Source of the DNA: Spirosoma oryzicola
Lineage (GTDB): Bacteria > Bacteroidota > Bacteroidia > Cytophagales > Spirosomataceae
Assembly (NCBI RefSeq): GCF_021233055.1
Contig: NZ_CP089538.1
Span: forward strand, 3,426,501-3,490,500
Direction: 5' to 3'
Length of the DNA stretch: 64,000 bases
The notes under the pieces were generated by a model. The model ran no database searches. It had not been told where the DNA came from and saw only the letters and a list, made by a program, of their open reading frames with translations. Below, piece by piece: positions 26,200 through 34,359 of this stretch. Position numbers and translations under genes: made by a program. Position 1 is the first letter of the stretch. Each line of letters opens with the position of its first letter.

Positions 26200-26874
26200 T
26201 TAGTCTAGTAAATCCGGGCGTCGGGCGCGCGTACGGGCCAACGCCTGTTCATGCCGCCACTCGTCAATTTTAGCTTCATGGCCGGACAGCAGGATGTCCG
26301 GCACTCGATGTCCTTCAAACTCTGCCGGGCGGGTATACACGGGAGGAGCTAATAAATTATCCTGAAACGAATCGGTCAATGCCGAGGTTTCGTCATTCAG
26401 CACACCCGGCAGAAGCCGAATGATAGCATCGGATAAAACAGCCGCAGCCAGTTCGCCACCCGACAATACGTAATCACCAATACTGATTTCTTTCGTGATG
26501 AACATTTCCCGAACACGTTCATCAACGCCTTTGTAATGACCGCAAAGAATGATTAGGTTCTGGCGCAGCGATAAGGAGTTAGCCGTCTGCTGGTTCAGTC
26601 GCTCGCCGTCGGGCGTCATGTAAATGATCTCGTCGTAGGTCCGTTGCTCCTGTAGCGACCGGATGCAAGTGGCAATCGGTTCGATCTGCATCACCATCCC
26701 CGCGCCCCCACCGAACGCATAATCATCTACCCGCCGATGCTTATCCGCCGTAAAATCGCGCAGGTCATGGACGACTACTTCTACATATCCTCCCTGTTGG
26801 GCTCGTTGCAAAATAGAATGGCCAAAAAAGCTATCGAGCAGACGCGGCAGACAGGTTATAATATCAATCCTCAT
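26200..26874 (-). CDS. trmD: tRNA (guanine37-N1)-methyltransferase TrmD
   Basis: TrmD methylates G37 of tRNAs with an S-adenosylmethionine donor, which prevents frameshifting. The product has 224 residues. The typical opening [20 protein letters not shown] is present, with [29 protein letters not shown], and the knotted cofactor region [35 protein letters not shown]. The start at 26874 overlaps the end of rimM by 11 bases, so translation is coupled. It belongs to the widely conserved rpsP-rimM-trmD cluster. A hairpin follows directly. Confidence 0.97.
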   Translation of the reverse strand: MRIDIITCLPRLLDSFFGHSILQRAQQGGYVEVVVHDLRDFTADKHRRVDDYAFGGGAGMVMQIEPIATCIRSLQEQRTYDEIIYMTPDGERLNQQTANSLSLRQNLIILCGHYKGVDERVREMFITKEISIGDYVLSGGELAAAVLSDAIIRLLPGVLNDETSALTDSFQDNLLAPPVYTRPAEFEGHRVPDILLSGHEAKIDEWRHEQALARTRARRPDLLD

Positions 26875-27451
26875 CGGTATGATCTTGATCTCCGTCAACT
26901 TCCGGCTTTTCGTTGCTGTCTTCTTCCATGTAAATCGCCAGCAGTCCGTCCGGAAGCGCAACGTTTAACTTCTGGTTGGTCCGATCAACCGTGCGAACGA
27001 TATCGCTATTGATGGGAATCAGCACCTCTTTGCCGAGGTAATCCATAGCAATCAGGTCCTGCGCATTCATGGCGTAAACGCCCCGAACGGTACCCAGCGA
27101 GCCTTCTTTCTCATCAACAATTTGATAGCCGACGATCTCGTGGAAGTAAAAGCGGGTTTCGTCCGTAATCGGCTCCAGTTCATCAAGAGGCAAAAACGCT
27201 CCGCAGTTGATGAGTCGTTCGGCCTGCTCAATGGTATCGATGTCTTCGAAGGCCACAATCGCCCGGCTACCTTTCACGATAGCGATGGATTCAATAAAAT
27301 AAGGAATCAACTCCCCCTTTACTTCGAGCAAAACCGACTCAAGATCGGCATACTCATCGGGATTGTCAACGTCTAAATAAAGCACTAACTCACCACTGAC
27401 GCCGTGCGTCTTGGTGATATGGCCTAGCTGATAGCAATCGTCTTTAGTCAT
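26864..27451 (-). CDS. rimM: Ribosome maturation factor RimM
   Basis: RimM binds S19 and helps mature the 30S head. The product has 195 residues, starting [20 protein letters not shown], with the typical N-terminal RimM region ([20 protein letters not shown]) and a PRC-barrel C-terminal part ([37 protein letters not shown]). The C-terminal tail is acidic. The ATG at 27451 is chosen; the frame opens 63 bases earlier but lacks a Met that fits the family. It has its own -7 element upstream, and overlaps trmD by 11 bases. Confidence 0.95.
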   Translation of the reverse strand: MTKDDCYQLGHITKTHGVSGELVLYLDVDNPDEYADLESVLLEVKGELIPYFIESIAIVKGSRAIVAFEDIDTIEQAERLINCGAFLPLDELEPITDETRFYFHEIVGYQIVDEKEGSLGTVRGVYAMNAQDLIAMDYLGKEVLIPINSDIVRTVDRTNQKLNVALPDGLLAIYMEEDSNEKPEVDGDQDHTDED

Positions 27452-27484
27452 AAGTAACGCGGCCACGAAGCCCCATTTTTGCAG

Positions 27485-27492
27485 CAAAAATA
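27485..27492 (-). promoter_or_regulatory. -7 element of rimM
   Basis: On the minus strand TATTTTTG, an exact TAnnTTTG match, lies 34 bases before the rimM ATG. A small hairpin (GGCTTTC with GAAAGCC at 27494-27512) adjoins it on the upstream side. With the terminator after rpsP this gives rimM-trmD an own transcript. Confidence 0.55.
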
Positions 27493-27532
27493 CGGCTTTC
27501 CACCGGAAAGCCATCCCGCTACGTTGTTTACA

Positions 27533-27561
27533 GAAAAAGCCTGTCCACTTATGAACAGGCT
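27533..27561 (-). terminator. Terminator after rpsP
   Basis: On the minus strand AGCCTGT and ACAGGCT form a 7-base stem with a 10-base loop, followed by a run of five T. It lies 41 bases after the rpsP stop. Confidence 0.75.
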
Positions 27562-27601
27562 CTTACTTACAGATTTACAAACCGCCGAGACGGTCGAAAA
27601 A

Positions 27602-28144
27602 CTATTCCGCAGCCGGTGTTTCTTCGGGTGCAGCCGTTTCCGCAGCGGGTGCTTCTTCAGCAGGAGCCTCGGCAACAGGTTCTTCAACTTTGTTCTTTTT
27701 GGCAATCGCTTCAGCGCGCGCTTCGTTAACCTTTTTCTCCGCATCCAGACGAGCGGCACGAGCCTGCTCTTTCGTTTGCGTTTTGGTTTCAGCAGCACCT
27801 GCCTTACGATTTTCTTTGTCTTCTTTCCAGGTACTGAATTTTTCGTCAGCCTGTTCCTGCGAGATAGCGCCTTTGTTGACACCAACTTGCAGGTGCTTGC
27901 GGTACATGATGCCTTCGTGCGACAATACCGAACGGGTTGTGTCGGTTGGTTGAGCACCTACCAGAAGCCAATGTACGGCCCGCTCCGATTTCAATACAAC
28001 CGTTGCAGGGTCGGTGTTGGGGTTATACGAACCGATTTTCTCGATGAACCGGCCATCACGGGGCGATGTTGATTCAGCCACGACGATGTCGTATATCGCC
28101 ATTCTTTTGCGTCCACGACGCGATAAACGGATTTTAACAGCCAT
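27602..28144 (-). CDS. rpsP: 30S ribosomal protein S16 with long C-terminal tail
   Basis: The first 80 residues are clear S16: [20 protein letters not shown], then [20 protein letters not shown], then [20 protein letters not shown]. The total is 180 residues, about twice the usual length of S16. The extension is first basic and coiled ([20 protein letters not shown]) and then Ala/Glu/Pro-rich ([20 protein letters not shown]). Such tails occur in this phylum as far as I recall. It is the first gene of the trmD cluster and has a good -7 element about 50 bases upstream. A terminator separates it from rimM. Confidence 0.97.
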   Translation of the reverse strand: MAVKIRLSRRGRKRMAIYDIVVAESTSPRDGRFIEKIGSYNPNTDPATVVLKSERAVHWLLVGAQPTDTTRSVLSHEGIMYRKHLQVGVNKGAISQEQADEKFSTWKEDKENRKAGAAETKTQTKEQARAARLDAEKKVNEARAEAIAKKNKVEEPVAEAPAEEAPAAETAAPEETPAAE

Positions 28145-28196
28145 TTGTGCTTGTTGGTTTTGATGGGGGACGCGTCCCCCGCGTAAAACGTGGCCG

Positions 28197-28204
28197 CAAA
28201 GGTA
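28197..28204 (-). promoter_or_regulatory. -7 element of rpsP
   Basis: On the minus strand TACCTTTG, an exact TAnnTTTG match, lies 52 bases before the rpsP ATG. The same octamer is used for rnpB. Confidence 0.65.
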
Positions 28205-28205
28205 C

Positions 28206-28251
28206 AAAAAAAGTATTTAGAAATGCATATAAATCTTACATTTCTAAATAC
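28206..28251 (-). terminator. Terminator of the RNase P RNA gene
   Basis: On the minus strand GTATTTAGAAATG and CATTTCTAAATAC form a perfect 13-base AT-rich stem with a 13-base loop, followed by seven T. It lies 30 bases after the 3' end of rnpB and directly before the rpsP promoter. Confidence 0.85.
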
Positions 28252-28280
28252 TCATCCGCTTCTCCGTAAAATACCTGTGC

Positions 28281-28676
28281 AATACGAGTCTATAAGCCGG
28301 GTTCTGTCCTCCGGCAAAGCTTATTAGCTCGGCCAGATGGCTTATCATTTATCTAGGATGGTCGTCACCGGCCACCTCGTTCGACCTACCCGCGTCGGCA
28401 TTCGGATTGCTCCGAAACGGGAACGAGCCGCCCCACATCCGACGCTTATTTGGTCTTTCAGCCCCTAAGGTTTATCCTGCCCCACCGGTCACCCGTTGGG
28501 CGGTAGGCTCTTACCCCACCTTTTCACCCTTACCTTTCGGCGGTATATTTTCTGTGACACTAGCTGTCGAACGGCCGTTCCCAGCCGTCCGCCTTCCCGT
28601 TAGGAAGTAAGGTGCTCTGCGCTGCCCGGACTTTCCTCATCTGATTGCTCAGCCGCGATAAGCCAACTCGTATTGT
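28281..28676 (-). ncRNA. rnpB: RNase P RNA (bacterial type A)
   Basis: The minus strand carries the hallmarks of the catalytic RNA that cleaves 5' leaders from tRNA precursors. Near the 5' end is GAGGAAAGTCCGGGC, and near the 3' end are GACAGAACCCGGCTTAT and the conserved AAGGTAAGGGTGAAA and TGGGGTAAGAGC regions between. The P1 helix can be formed by AATACGAG (5' side, near 28675) and CTCGTATT (near 28281). Length, about 396 bases, is normal. It has a textbook promoter and a T-tailed terminator. Open frames on either strand inside it are chance. Confidence 0.97.
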
Positions 28677-28686
28677 TCAGGTCGGA

Positions 28687-28717
28687 CAAAGGTACACCCA
28701 TCCCGCCGGTTTCTCAA
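28687..28717 (-). promoter_or_regulatory. Promoter of rnpB
   Basis: On the minus strand a TTG at 28715-28717 is followed after 20 bases by TACCTTTG at 28687-28694. This is a full match to the Bacteroidota -33/-7 arrangement, and the expected start point falls at the 5' end of the RNA. Confidence 0.8.
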
Positions 28718-28745
28718 CTGATCATTCTTTTCATTTGGGGTTTTA

Positions 28746-28816
28746 TGTTGGAGAAGGGGGTGTTTCATATGCCGTATCTCGAAGATATGGCATATGAAAC
28801 ACCCCCTTCTCCAACA
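28746..28816 (-). terminator. 34-base hairpin after susD
   Basis: Arms at 28746-28779 and 28783-28816 are complementary except for one G-T pair, with a three-base loop (CGA). It starts 28 bases after the SusD stop codon. Its tip GCCGTATCT/AGATATGGC is nearly the same as that of the hairpin at 26145-26199. Confidence 0.85.
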
Positions 28817-28843
28817 CACCTTAAAGACGATCGATTTGACTCC

Positions 28844-30496
28844 TTAATTGGTCTTCGGATTTTTCGTCGGTGCACTTCCGCTTGCCGGTGGATTATAGAC
28901 AATTTCGTTGTCGGGCACATCCCAGTAATCCAGGTAGCCGTAATTGATGGTAGCGTTCGTGCTGACAGCGCCGGTACGGCTCAGCGCAACAGCCCCTTTG
29001 CGACCAGTTTCCAGCAAACCCCAGCGCCGGGCATCGTAGAAAGACAGGGCGCGGAACAGCAGACCGACACGTCGTTCGCGCCGTAGTTCTTCTTTAGCAA
29101 CGTCCAGCGACAGGTTTGTTCCGGCAACGGCGGGCAAACCAGCGCCTTGAAATTTGCGAACTTCGTCGATCAGGGCAAGGCCATCTTCAATTTTGCCAGT
29201 ATTGATCAAGGCTTCGGCTTTCATCAACTGGTTTTCTTCGTACGAACTGGCCAGATACAATTCATACCCGCCCGCATTCAAGTTTGAATACGTAATGACA
29301 GACGTACTGCCTTCCGAACCGGCAGCCCCTCGATTGATCAGGTCATAGCGGGTAAAAAACGAGTTACCCCGCGACGCTTCACCGATGTAGGGAGCCGTTC
29401 TTCGTCTAAAGTTATTGGTAAAACGAAGGTCACCCGTCTTGAAATCCTGAATCAGGCGCTCGGTGATTTTATAGGTGTTGTTCGCTCCGGTGGTTTTCGC
29501 AGAAACGGTCCCGGCAGTCGGTGACAGGAAATCGCCAGTTGTGTTTGACCGGCCCGTGAAAACAAAATCAGACGCCTGTATACCGTTTGTTGTCAGAGTA
29601 ATGATGTCGGCCCATTGCGCAGCCGTCATCGCACTGACGCGGGTGTTAACCAGGAGGTTCCGGGCTTTCATGGTATTGATATTCCGTTGCCACATCGCAG
29701 GTGTCAATACGCCCCCTCTACCGACTCGGTTGAAGCTTGGAATAAGCCCTTCCATCGTTGCTGTGTAATCCGTATTAACCGTTAAGCCAGCCAGAATGGT
29801 AGCAGCCGCATCGAGGTTTTTATTTGCTTCGGCGATCATGGTCTCTTTTGACACATAATTGCCGTTTGTACCGTTCAGGGCTTCGCCATTGGCCTTATCA
29901 TTGATAATACCGGCATAATACATGGAGCCAATCCGGGAGTACGCGTACCCTTTCCACCAATAGGCCCACGCTTTCAACACGCCCTTCTTCGTGTCAGCAG
30001 CTCCCGTAAACGTTACCGCGTCAATGTTAGACAGAATCGTGTTGGCGGCATTGTTCATGTTGTACATGTATGCCCACTCGTAGTAGGTCGAGTTCTGGAA
30101 GCCCGTCGAGTTGACGTTCGCCGTAATCCGGATGAAATCAATCTGCTTATTGGGTGAGTTTGGATTAAGCAACACCGTACCGTCGTCGAGCGTAATCTGA
30201 TTCGGCGCACCGATCTGGTTGATAAAGACGTTAGCAATATCCGTCCCGATCACGTCGCCCATCAGTTCGTGATTGCCAATGGCCCCCGACCAGAAATAAC
30301 CCGGTACGCCATCGTAGTATTTTACATCTTTAAAACCCGTGATATAAAAGCCTTCGCCGAAAGAGACCAGACCCGTTTCCGTTTTCAGGGCCGGTGACGA
30401 CGGTTGGTTGGGGTTCTTAACGTCTAATTGTTCTTTACAGGATGCCATAAAGCCTGAGAAAGCCAGCGTTAAGGCAAGTATTTTTAACTTATTCAT
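28844..30496 (-). CDS. SusD/RagB-type nutrient-binding outer membrane lipoprotein
   Basis: The product has 550 residues. A lipoprotein signal is clear (LALTLAFSGFMASCKEQLDV, lipid on the Cys) and is followed by DVKNPNQPSSP as in SusD proteins. The TPR-rich SusD fold is indicated by YEWAYMYNMNNAANTILSNI, LKAWAYWWKGYAYSRIGSMY and, near the end, ELRRERRVGLLFRALSFYDA with RRWG. It forms the lid over the SusC barrel and binds the nutrient outside. The gene is 26 bases downstream of its SusC partner. The ATG at 30496 is preferred over the earlier frame opening inside SusC. No sugar-cleaving gene is adjacent, so the substrate is unknown. Confidence 0.95.
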   Translation of the reverse strand: MNKLKILALTLAFSGFMASCKEQLDVKNPNQPSSPALKTETGLVSFGEGFYITGFKDVKYYDGVPGYFWSGAIGNHELMGDVIGTDIANVFINQIGAPNQITLDDGTVLLNPNSPNKQIDFIRITANVNSTGFQNSTYYEWAYMYNMNNAANTILSNIDAVTFTGAADTKKGVLKAWAYWWKGYAYSRIGSMYYAGIINDKANGEALNGTNGNYVSKETMIAEANKNLDAAATILAGLTVNTDYTATMEGLIPSFNRVGRGGVLTPAMWQRNINTMKARNLLVNTRVSAMTAAQWADIITLTTNGIQASDFVFTGRSNTTGDFLSPTAGTVSAKTTGANNTYKITERLIQDFKTGDLRFTNNFRRRTAPYIGEASRGNSFFTRYDLINRGAAGSEGSTSVITYSNLNAGGYELYLASSYEENQLMKAEALINTGKIEDGLALIDEVRKFQGAGLPAVAGTNLSLDVAKEELRRERRVGLLFRALSFYDARRWGLLETGRKGAVALSRTGAVSTNATINYGYLDYWDVPDNEIVYNPPASGSAPTKNPKTN

Positions 30497-30521
30497 ACGG
30501 TCAGTTTGGGAATGGGTTTCT

Positions 30522-33500
30522 TTAAAAGCCAAAGTTTAAAGAAGCCTGGTACGACTTGAAGTTCGGCATCGTGCTATGGTCAGTTCCTCTGTCCCAGGCC
30601 GAGTTCGACGTTCCTGAGCTGATTTCAGGATCGAAACCGGTGTATTTGGTAAGCGTCCAGAGGTTACGTCCCGACAGCACCAGTTGCAGTCTTTTGACAG
30701 CCGGAATCTTGAACACTTTCGCGAAATCAATACCGACCGAAATATTCCTCAGCCGTAGGAACGATGCGTCTTCGTAGAAATAATCTTTGGTTCCGTTGGC
30801 GGTCCGTTGTGCGTAAATGCCCCGATAGAAAGCCGTCCAGGCACCCGTCTGTCCATCAATCGTGAAGGGTTTTGTGTAATCACTGTGGATACCATCCCGA
30901 TACATCCACTCTTTGGTCTGGTTGTACAGGTGGTTACCGTTTACCCAGTCAAATTGAACGCCGAACGTCAGGAAGCTCTCGAACGTCACGTCGTTGATAA
31001 ACGACATGTTGAATTTCGGGTTTGGATCACCGAAGCTAAACTTGTCCGCCGTGAAGTAAGGCTGCTTCGTGGCTTTGTTAACCACGTATCCGTTGCTGGC
31101 CAGCGTGTAATTTTCCTGATCCGCCGTGGCGATAAACGGATTGCCGTTCGCATCCCGTGCATCGACATCGTGGATGGTTTTGTAACCGTATAGCTGACCA
31201 ATTTTTTCACCAGCTTTCAGGACGTAGTTTGTGCTTCCGGCGTTGGACGTAACAATAATTGGTGCATCGCCCCGAACCGCAATGATCTGCGATGATTGCT
31301 TACCAAAGTTGACGGTCGTATTCCATTTAAGATTCGAACCCTGATAAACCGTCGAATTTAACGACATCTGAAGGCCATTCGAACCCAGTGTGAACGCATT
31401 ATCTGTTAGCTTACCCAGACCAATAGAAGGCGCTACGTCAATCTGGTAAATGGCGTCTTTTGTTTTCCGGTCCCAGTACGTAGCCGACAGCGCAATGGCG
31501 TTCAACCAGCTGCTACCCTTAAATAAGCTGAATACCATGTCGGTCCCGATTTCCAGTTCTTCCGATACCTCCACCCCTAGCGCTGGATTTGGCTGCTGGT
31601 TGGCGTAATAGAATGCCGTTGTGTTGCCTACCGTCGTGGGGGTGATGGTCACGTACCGGTCAAACGGCTGCGGCTGGATACCGGCCTGACCATAAGCCGC
31701 CCGTAGTTTTAGCTCAGGAAGAAACCCGTTAACGGTGCTGTTCTGCCAGAATTTCAGGGCCGACAAACGCAGGTAAGCATCACCACGCGGGAAGGTAAAG
31801 GGTTTAGAACCCTGACCGAACGCAGAGGAATAGTCACTCCGGAAACCGCCCGAGAAACCCGCAAAGTCGCCAATTTCAAACCGTTGGTTCACCAGATACC
31901 CGTACGTAATGAACGGCTCTACATAATCGCGATACACCCGCCACGAGGTTGTGTTAGCTGCATTGTACGGAGAATAAGCGGCTGGAAGGCCAATGCCCGC
32001 ACTAGTGTATTCTTTTATCTGGCTATTCCGCCAGTCGAACAGGGCCTGTGTCGTTGATCGGATCGGAAGATTCAAATGAAAGTCTTCTTTAAAATCGAAG
32101 GTAGCTGTAGCCGTCGCCAGGAAGTTCTGGAATACTTTACTGTTCGTATACTTCGTTAAATCTCCCGTATTTGTGGAGTTAAAGTTAGAACCATTGTAAC
32201 TGTTAGTAATGAAGTTAACCGATCCCTGCGTGATCCAATACTTATTATTGGCATTATTAGCCTGGTTAAGGTACTCTAGATCGCGGTTTTGGGTCTGGTA
32301 GTTCAGTCCGTATTTCAGATCCAGGTCAACGTACTTCGGAAATTTGTAATTCAGGTTCAGGTTCTGAATGATGTCAACCTTATTGTCGTTGTTGCGGGTG
32401 TACGCCTGCCGATACGATGGGTTCGACGCATTGATACCGATGGTCTGGTTCATATTCAGCGGAATAGAACCATCCGTGGTTGTCAGGTCGAAATCGGCCA
32501 ATGGATACGCATTCAGTAGGTTGTACAAAATGGTCCGGTCCAATGATTTGAGCGTACTCTTCGTGTAGGCAAGCTGCGTGATCGACCGCAGGGTCAGCCC
32601 TTTGGCTAACTGTGCCCCAATGTTAGCGGACAAGTTGCTCCGGTCCCAGTAACCGTTGTCCCGAATATTACTTTCCTGATGGCTGTTGGAAACAGACAAA
32701 CCGAAATCGGCTTTCTGACTACCACCGGTGATCGCAATACTATTGTTGGTCGTATTCGCTGGCTTGAAGAAATACGCAAAGTGATCGTGGTATTTCAGAT
32801 TAGCGTCGTACGGTTTGCTGTTGGTCGCAGTTGGATCAATCGAGTTGTATTGTACGTTCTCCGAATAAATCCCATTGACGGCATCATATACGATTGGTCT
32901 GCCCGATGAACCGATAATGTTGTTGCTGGCATCGGTAGCAAACGCGTGGTATTGGGCTTTGCTGACGCCACCATTGTTCAGAAAGGTGTTTTGGGCAATG
33001 CTGGACGAGAAATCGATGTTTAGCTGCCCGTTCTTACCCTTTTTGGTAAATAACTGAATAACGCCATTGGCACCCTGCGCACCGTAAATGGTAGCGGCAG
33101 CGGCTCCCTGTACCACTTCGACGCGCTCAATCGAGTTCAGATCGATGGTTTGCAGACTGGTCGCTCCCATCTGAATCCCGTCGATCAGGATCATAGGCTG
33201 GGTTCCCCGGTTGATGGTGTTGATACCCCGCAACAGAATATTAACGTCGGCACCGGGTGTACCACTCCGGCTGGTGATTTGCGCGCCGGGAATTTTACCG
33301 ATCAGAGCCTGGTCAACCGAAGCCGAGGGCGTTTGGGGTAAATCTTTACCGGAAACTGATTCAACCGAGATCGCGATCTTCCGCTTATCAGTGGCGACAC
33401 CAACTCCGGTTACAACCACTTCGGAGAGTTGCTTTGTATCGGTCGTTAGTATAACGTCGATTACTGAACTGGCACCGATCTCAACTTCTTTCGAAGCCAT

Positions 33501-33731
33501 GCCAATAAAGGAAAAAACCAAAGCTCCTTTTGCCGGAGCAGAAATTGAATAACTCCCGTTACCATCGGTGACAGCGCCGACTGTGGTTCCTTTGACAACT
33601 ACGGACACGCCGGGAAGCGTGGTACCATCTTCAGCGGAAGTTACCTTACCCGTAACCGTCCGTCCTTGCGCCCAGGTCAACGCCCAGGTTGAGCATACCA
33701 GAAGGAAGCTCAATAGTAAAACTTTCCTCAT
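30522..33731 (-). CDS. SusC/RagA-type TonB-linked outer membrane transporter
   Basis: The product of 1069 residues is full length. It has a signal peptide (LLLSFLLVCSTWALTWAQ), a carboxypeptidase-like domain (VTGKVTSAEDGTTLPGVSVV, SFIGMASKEVEIG), a TonB-dependent plug with SEVVVTGVGVATDKRK and PGADVNILLRGINTINRG, then a 22-stranded barrel ending in QASLNFGF with the terminal Phe. With SusD it imports a substrate too large for porins. It starts from a well-formed promoter at 33780-33810 and ends just before susD. No sigma/anti-sigma pair or hybrid sensor lies beside it. Confidence 0.96.
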   Translation of the reverse strand: MRKVLLLSFLLVCSTWALTWAQGRTVTGKVTSAEDGTTLPGVSVVVKGTTVGAVTDGNGSYSISAPAKGALVFSFIGMASKEVEIGASSVIDVILTTDTKQLSEVVVTGVGVATDKRKIAISVESVSGKDLPQTPSASVDQALIGKIPGAQITSRSGTPGADVNILLRGINTINRGTQPMILIDGIQMGATSLQTIDLNSIERVEVVQGAAAATIYGAQGANGVIQLFTKKGKNGQLNIDFSSSIAQNTFLNNGGVSKAQYHAFATDASNNIIGSSGRPIVYDAVNGIYSENVQYNSIDPTATNSKPYDANLKYHDHFAYFFKPANTTNNSIAITGGSQKADFGLSVSNSHQESNIRDNGYWDRSNLSANIGAQLAKGLTLRSITQLAYTKSTLKSLDRTILYNLLNAYPLADFDLTTTDGSIPLNMNQTIGINASNPSYRQAYTRNNDNKVDIIQNLNLNYKFPKYVDLDLKYGLNYQTQNRDLEYLNQANNANNKYWITQGSVNFITNSYNGSNFNSTNTGDLTKYTNSKVFQNFLATATATFDFKEDFHLNLPIRSTTQALFDWRNSQIKEYTSAGIGLPAAYSPYNAANTTSWRVYRDYVEPFITYGYLVNQRFEIGDFAGFSGGFRSDYSSAFGQGSKPFTFPRGDAYLRLSALKFWQNSTVNGFLPELKLRAAYGQAGIQPQPFDRYVTITPTTVGNTTAFYYANQQPNPALGVEVSEELEIGTDMVFSLFKGSSWLNAIALSATYWDRKTKDAIYQIDVAPSIGLGKLTDNAFTLGSNGLQMSLNSTVYQGSNLKWNTTVNFGKQSSQIIAVRGDAPIIVTSNAGSTNYVLKAGEKIGQLYGYKTIHDVDARDANGNPFIATADQENYTLASNGYVVNKATKQPYFTADKFSFGDPNPKFNMSFINDVTFESFLTFGVQFDWVNGNHLYNQTKEWMYRDGIHSDYTKPFTIDGQTGAWTAFYRGIYAQRTANGTKDYFYEDASFLRLRNISVGIDFAKVFKIPAVKRLQLVLSGRNLWTLTKYTGFDPEISSGTSNSAWDRGTDHSTMPNFKSYQASLNFGF

Positions 33732-33779
33732 AAATTAATCAAATCAATTAGGCTATAGTACTCAGAAGTCTCTTTCACA

Positions 33780-33810
33780 AAAGTAGGTGCCTTAAATTCT
33801 AAAGCAAATT
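33780..33810 (-). promoter_or_regulatory. Promoter of the SusC-SusD operon
   Basis: On the minus strand TTTG at 33807-33810, a 19-base spacer and TACTTTTG at 33780-33787 form a textbook Bacteroidota promoter, about 49 bases before the SusC ATG. Confidence 0.8.
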
Positions 33811-33833
33811 TTAACATAGAAAAAATTATAACC

Positions 33834-33852
33834 ATTTTCTAGTTTAGAAAAT
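33834..33852. promoter_or_regulatory. 8-3-8 palindrome upstream of the SusC promoter
   Basis: ATTTTCTA, GTT, TAGAAAAT is a perfect palindrome 24 bases upstream of the -33 element. In AT-rich DNA it may be chance, but its position suits an activator site. Confidence 0.35.
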
Positions 33853-34287
33853 AATCTATCCTAATCAATTAGTTCAATAAAGCTCCTTTATGCCGTACTA
33901 TGTTGCAATTGTAGCTTTACAAATAAAATTATCTTTTGCATATGTGATTCTTATTGCAATACCTAAAACAACACGCCATTATACCCCTACGCCACGCATA
34001 AAAGAATAATACAATTATAAGGATAGAATTTAACTGAATCAAATCAAGTATTTTATAAGTATTACTACTTAGTATTGTCACCATTTAATGACTAAACCGA
34101 ATATTAAATTGTATTTTACAAATAACACAGTCTTTATTAAATAAATATGTCGCATATGCCATACATTTTTAAGATATCTAGATAATACATCGATTTTATT
34201 ACAAATGAGGCATACTATGCGTCAACTCGACAACCTATGAATTTTTGGCGGTGAGCGTTTATTCCTTCACGCCAGTCATTGCTAAAA
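33853..34287. other. AT-rich gap without a gene
   Basis: About 430 bases, visibly far richer in A and T than the neighbouring genes, with no reading frame, RNA fold or known element that I can support. It separates the SusC promoter from the terminator of the DUF4403 gene. Confidence 0.6.
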
Positions 34288-34334
34288 AAGATGCCCTGGC
34301 CAGTCGGTTTATCACCAACCAGCCAGGGCATCTT
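34288..34334 (-). terminator. Terminator of the DUF4403 gene
   Basis: AAGATGCCCTGGC and GCCAGGGCATCTT form a perfect 13-base stem with a 21-base loop that has further partial pairing; on the minus strand it is followed by a run of T. It starts 26 bases after the stop codon. Confidence 0.8.
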
Positions 34335-34359
34335 ACCCGGCGTATCAGACCTTACTTAA

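Noticed and set aside
28407..28610. Open frame on the plus strand inside the RNase P RNA gene
   Set aside because: The region has all conserved rnpB elements on the minus strand, plus promoter and terminator; the frame is chance.
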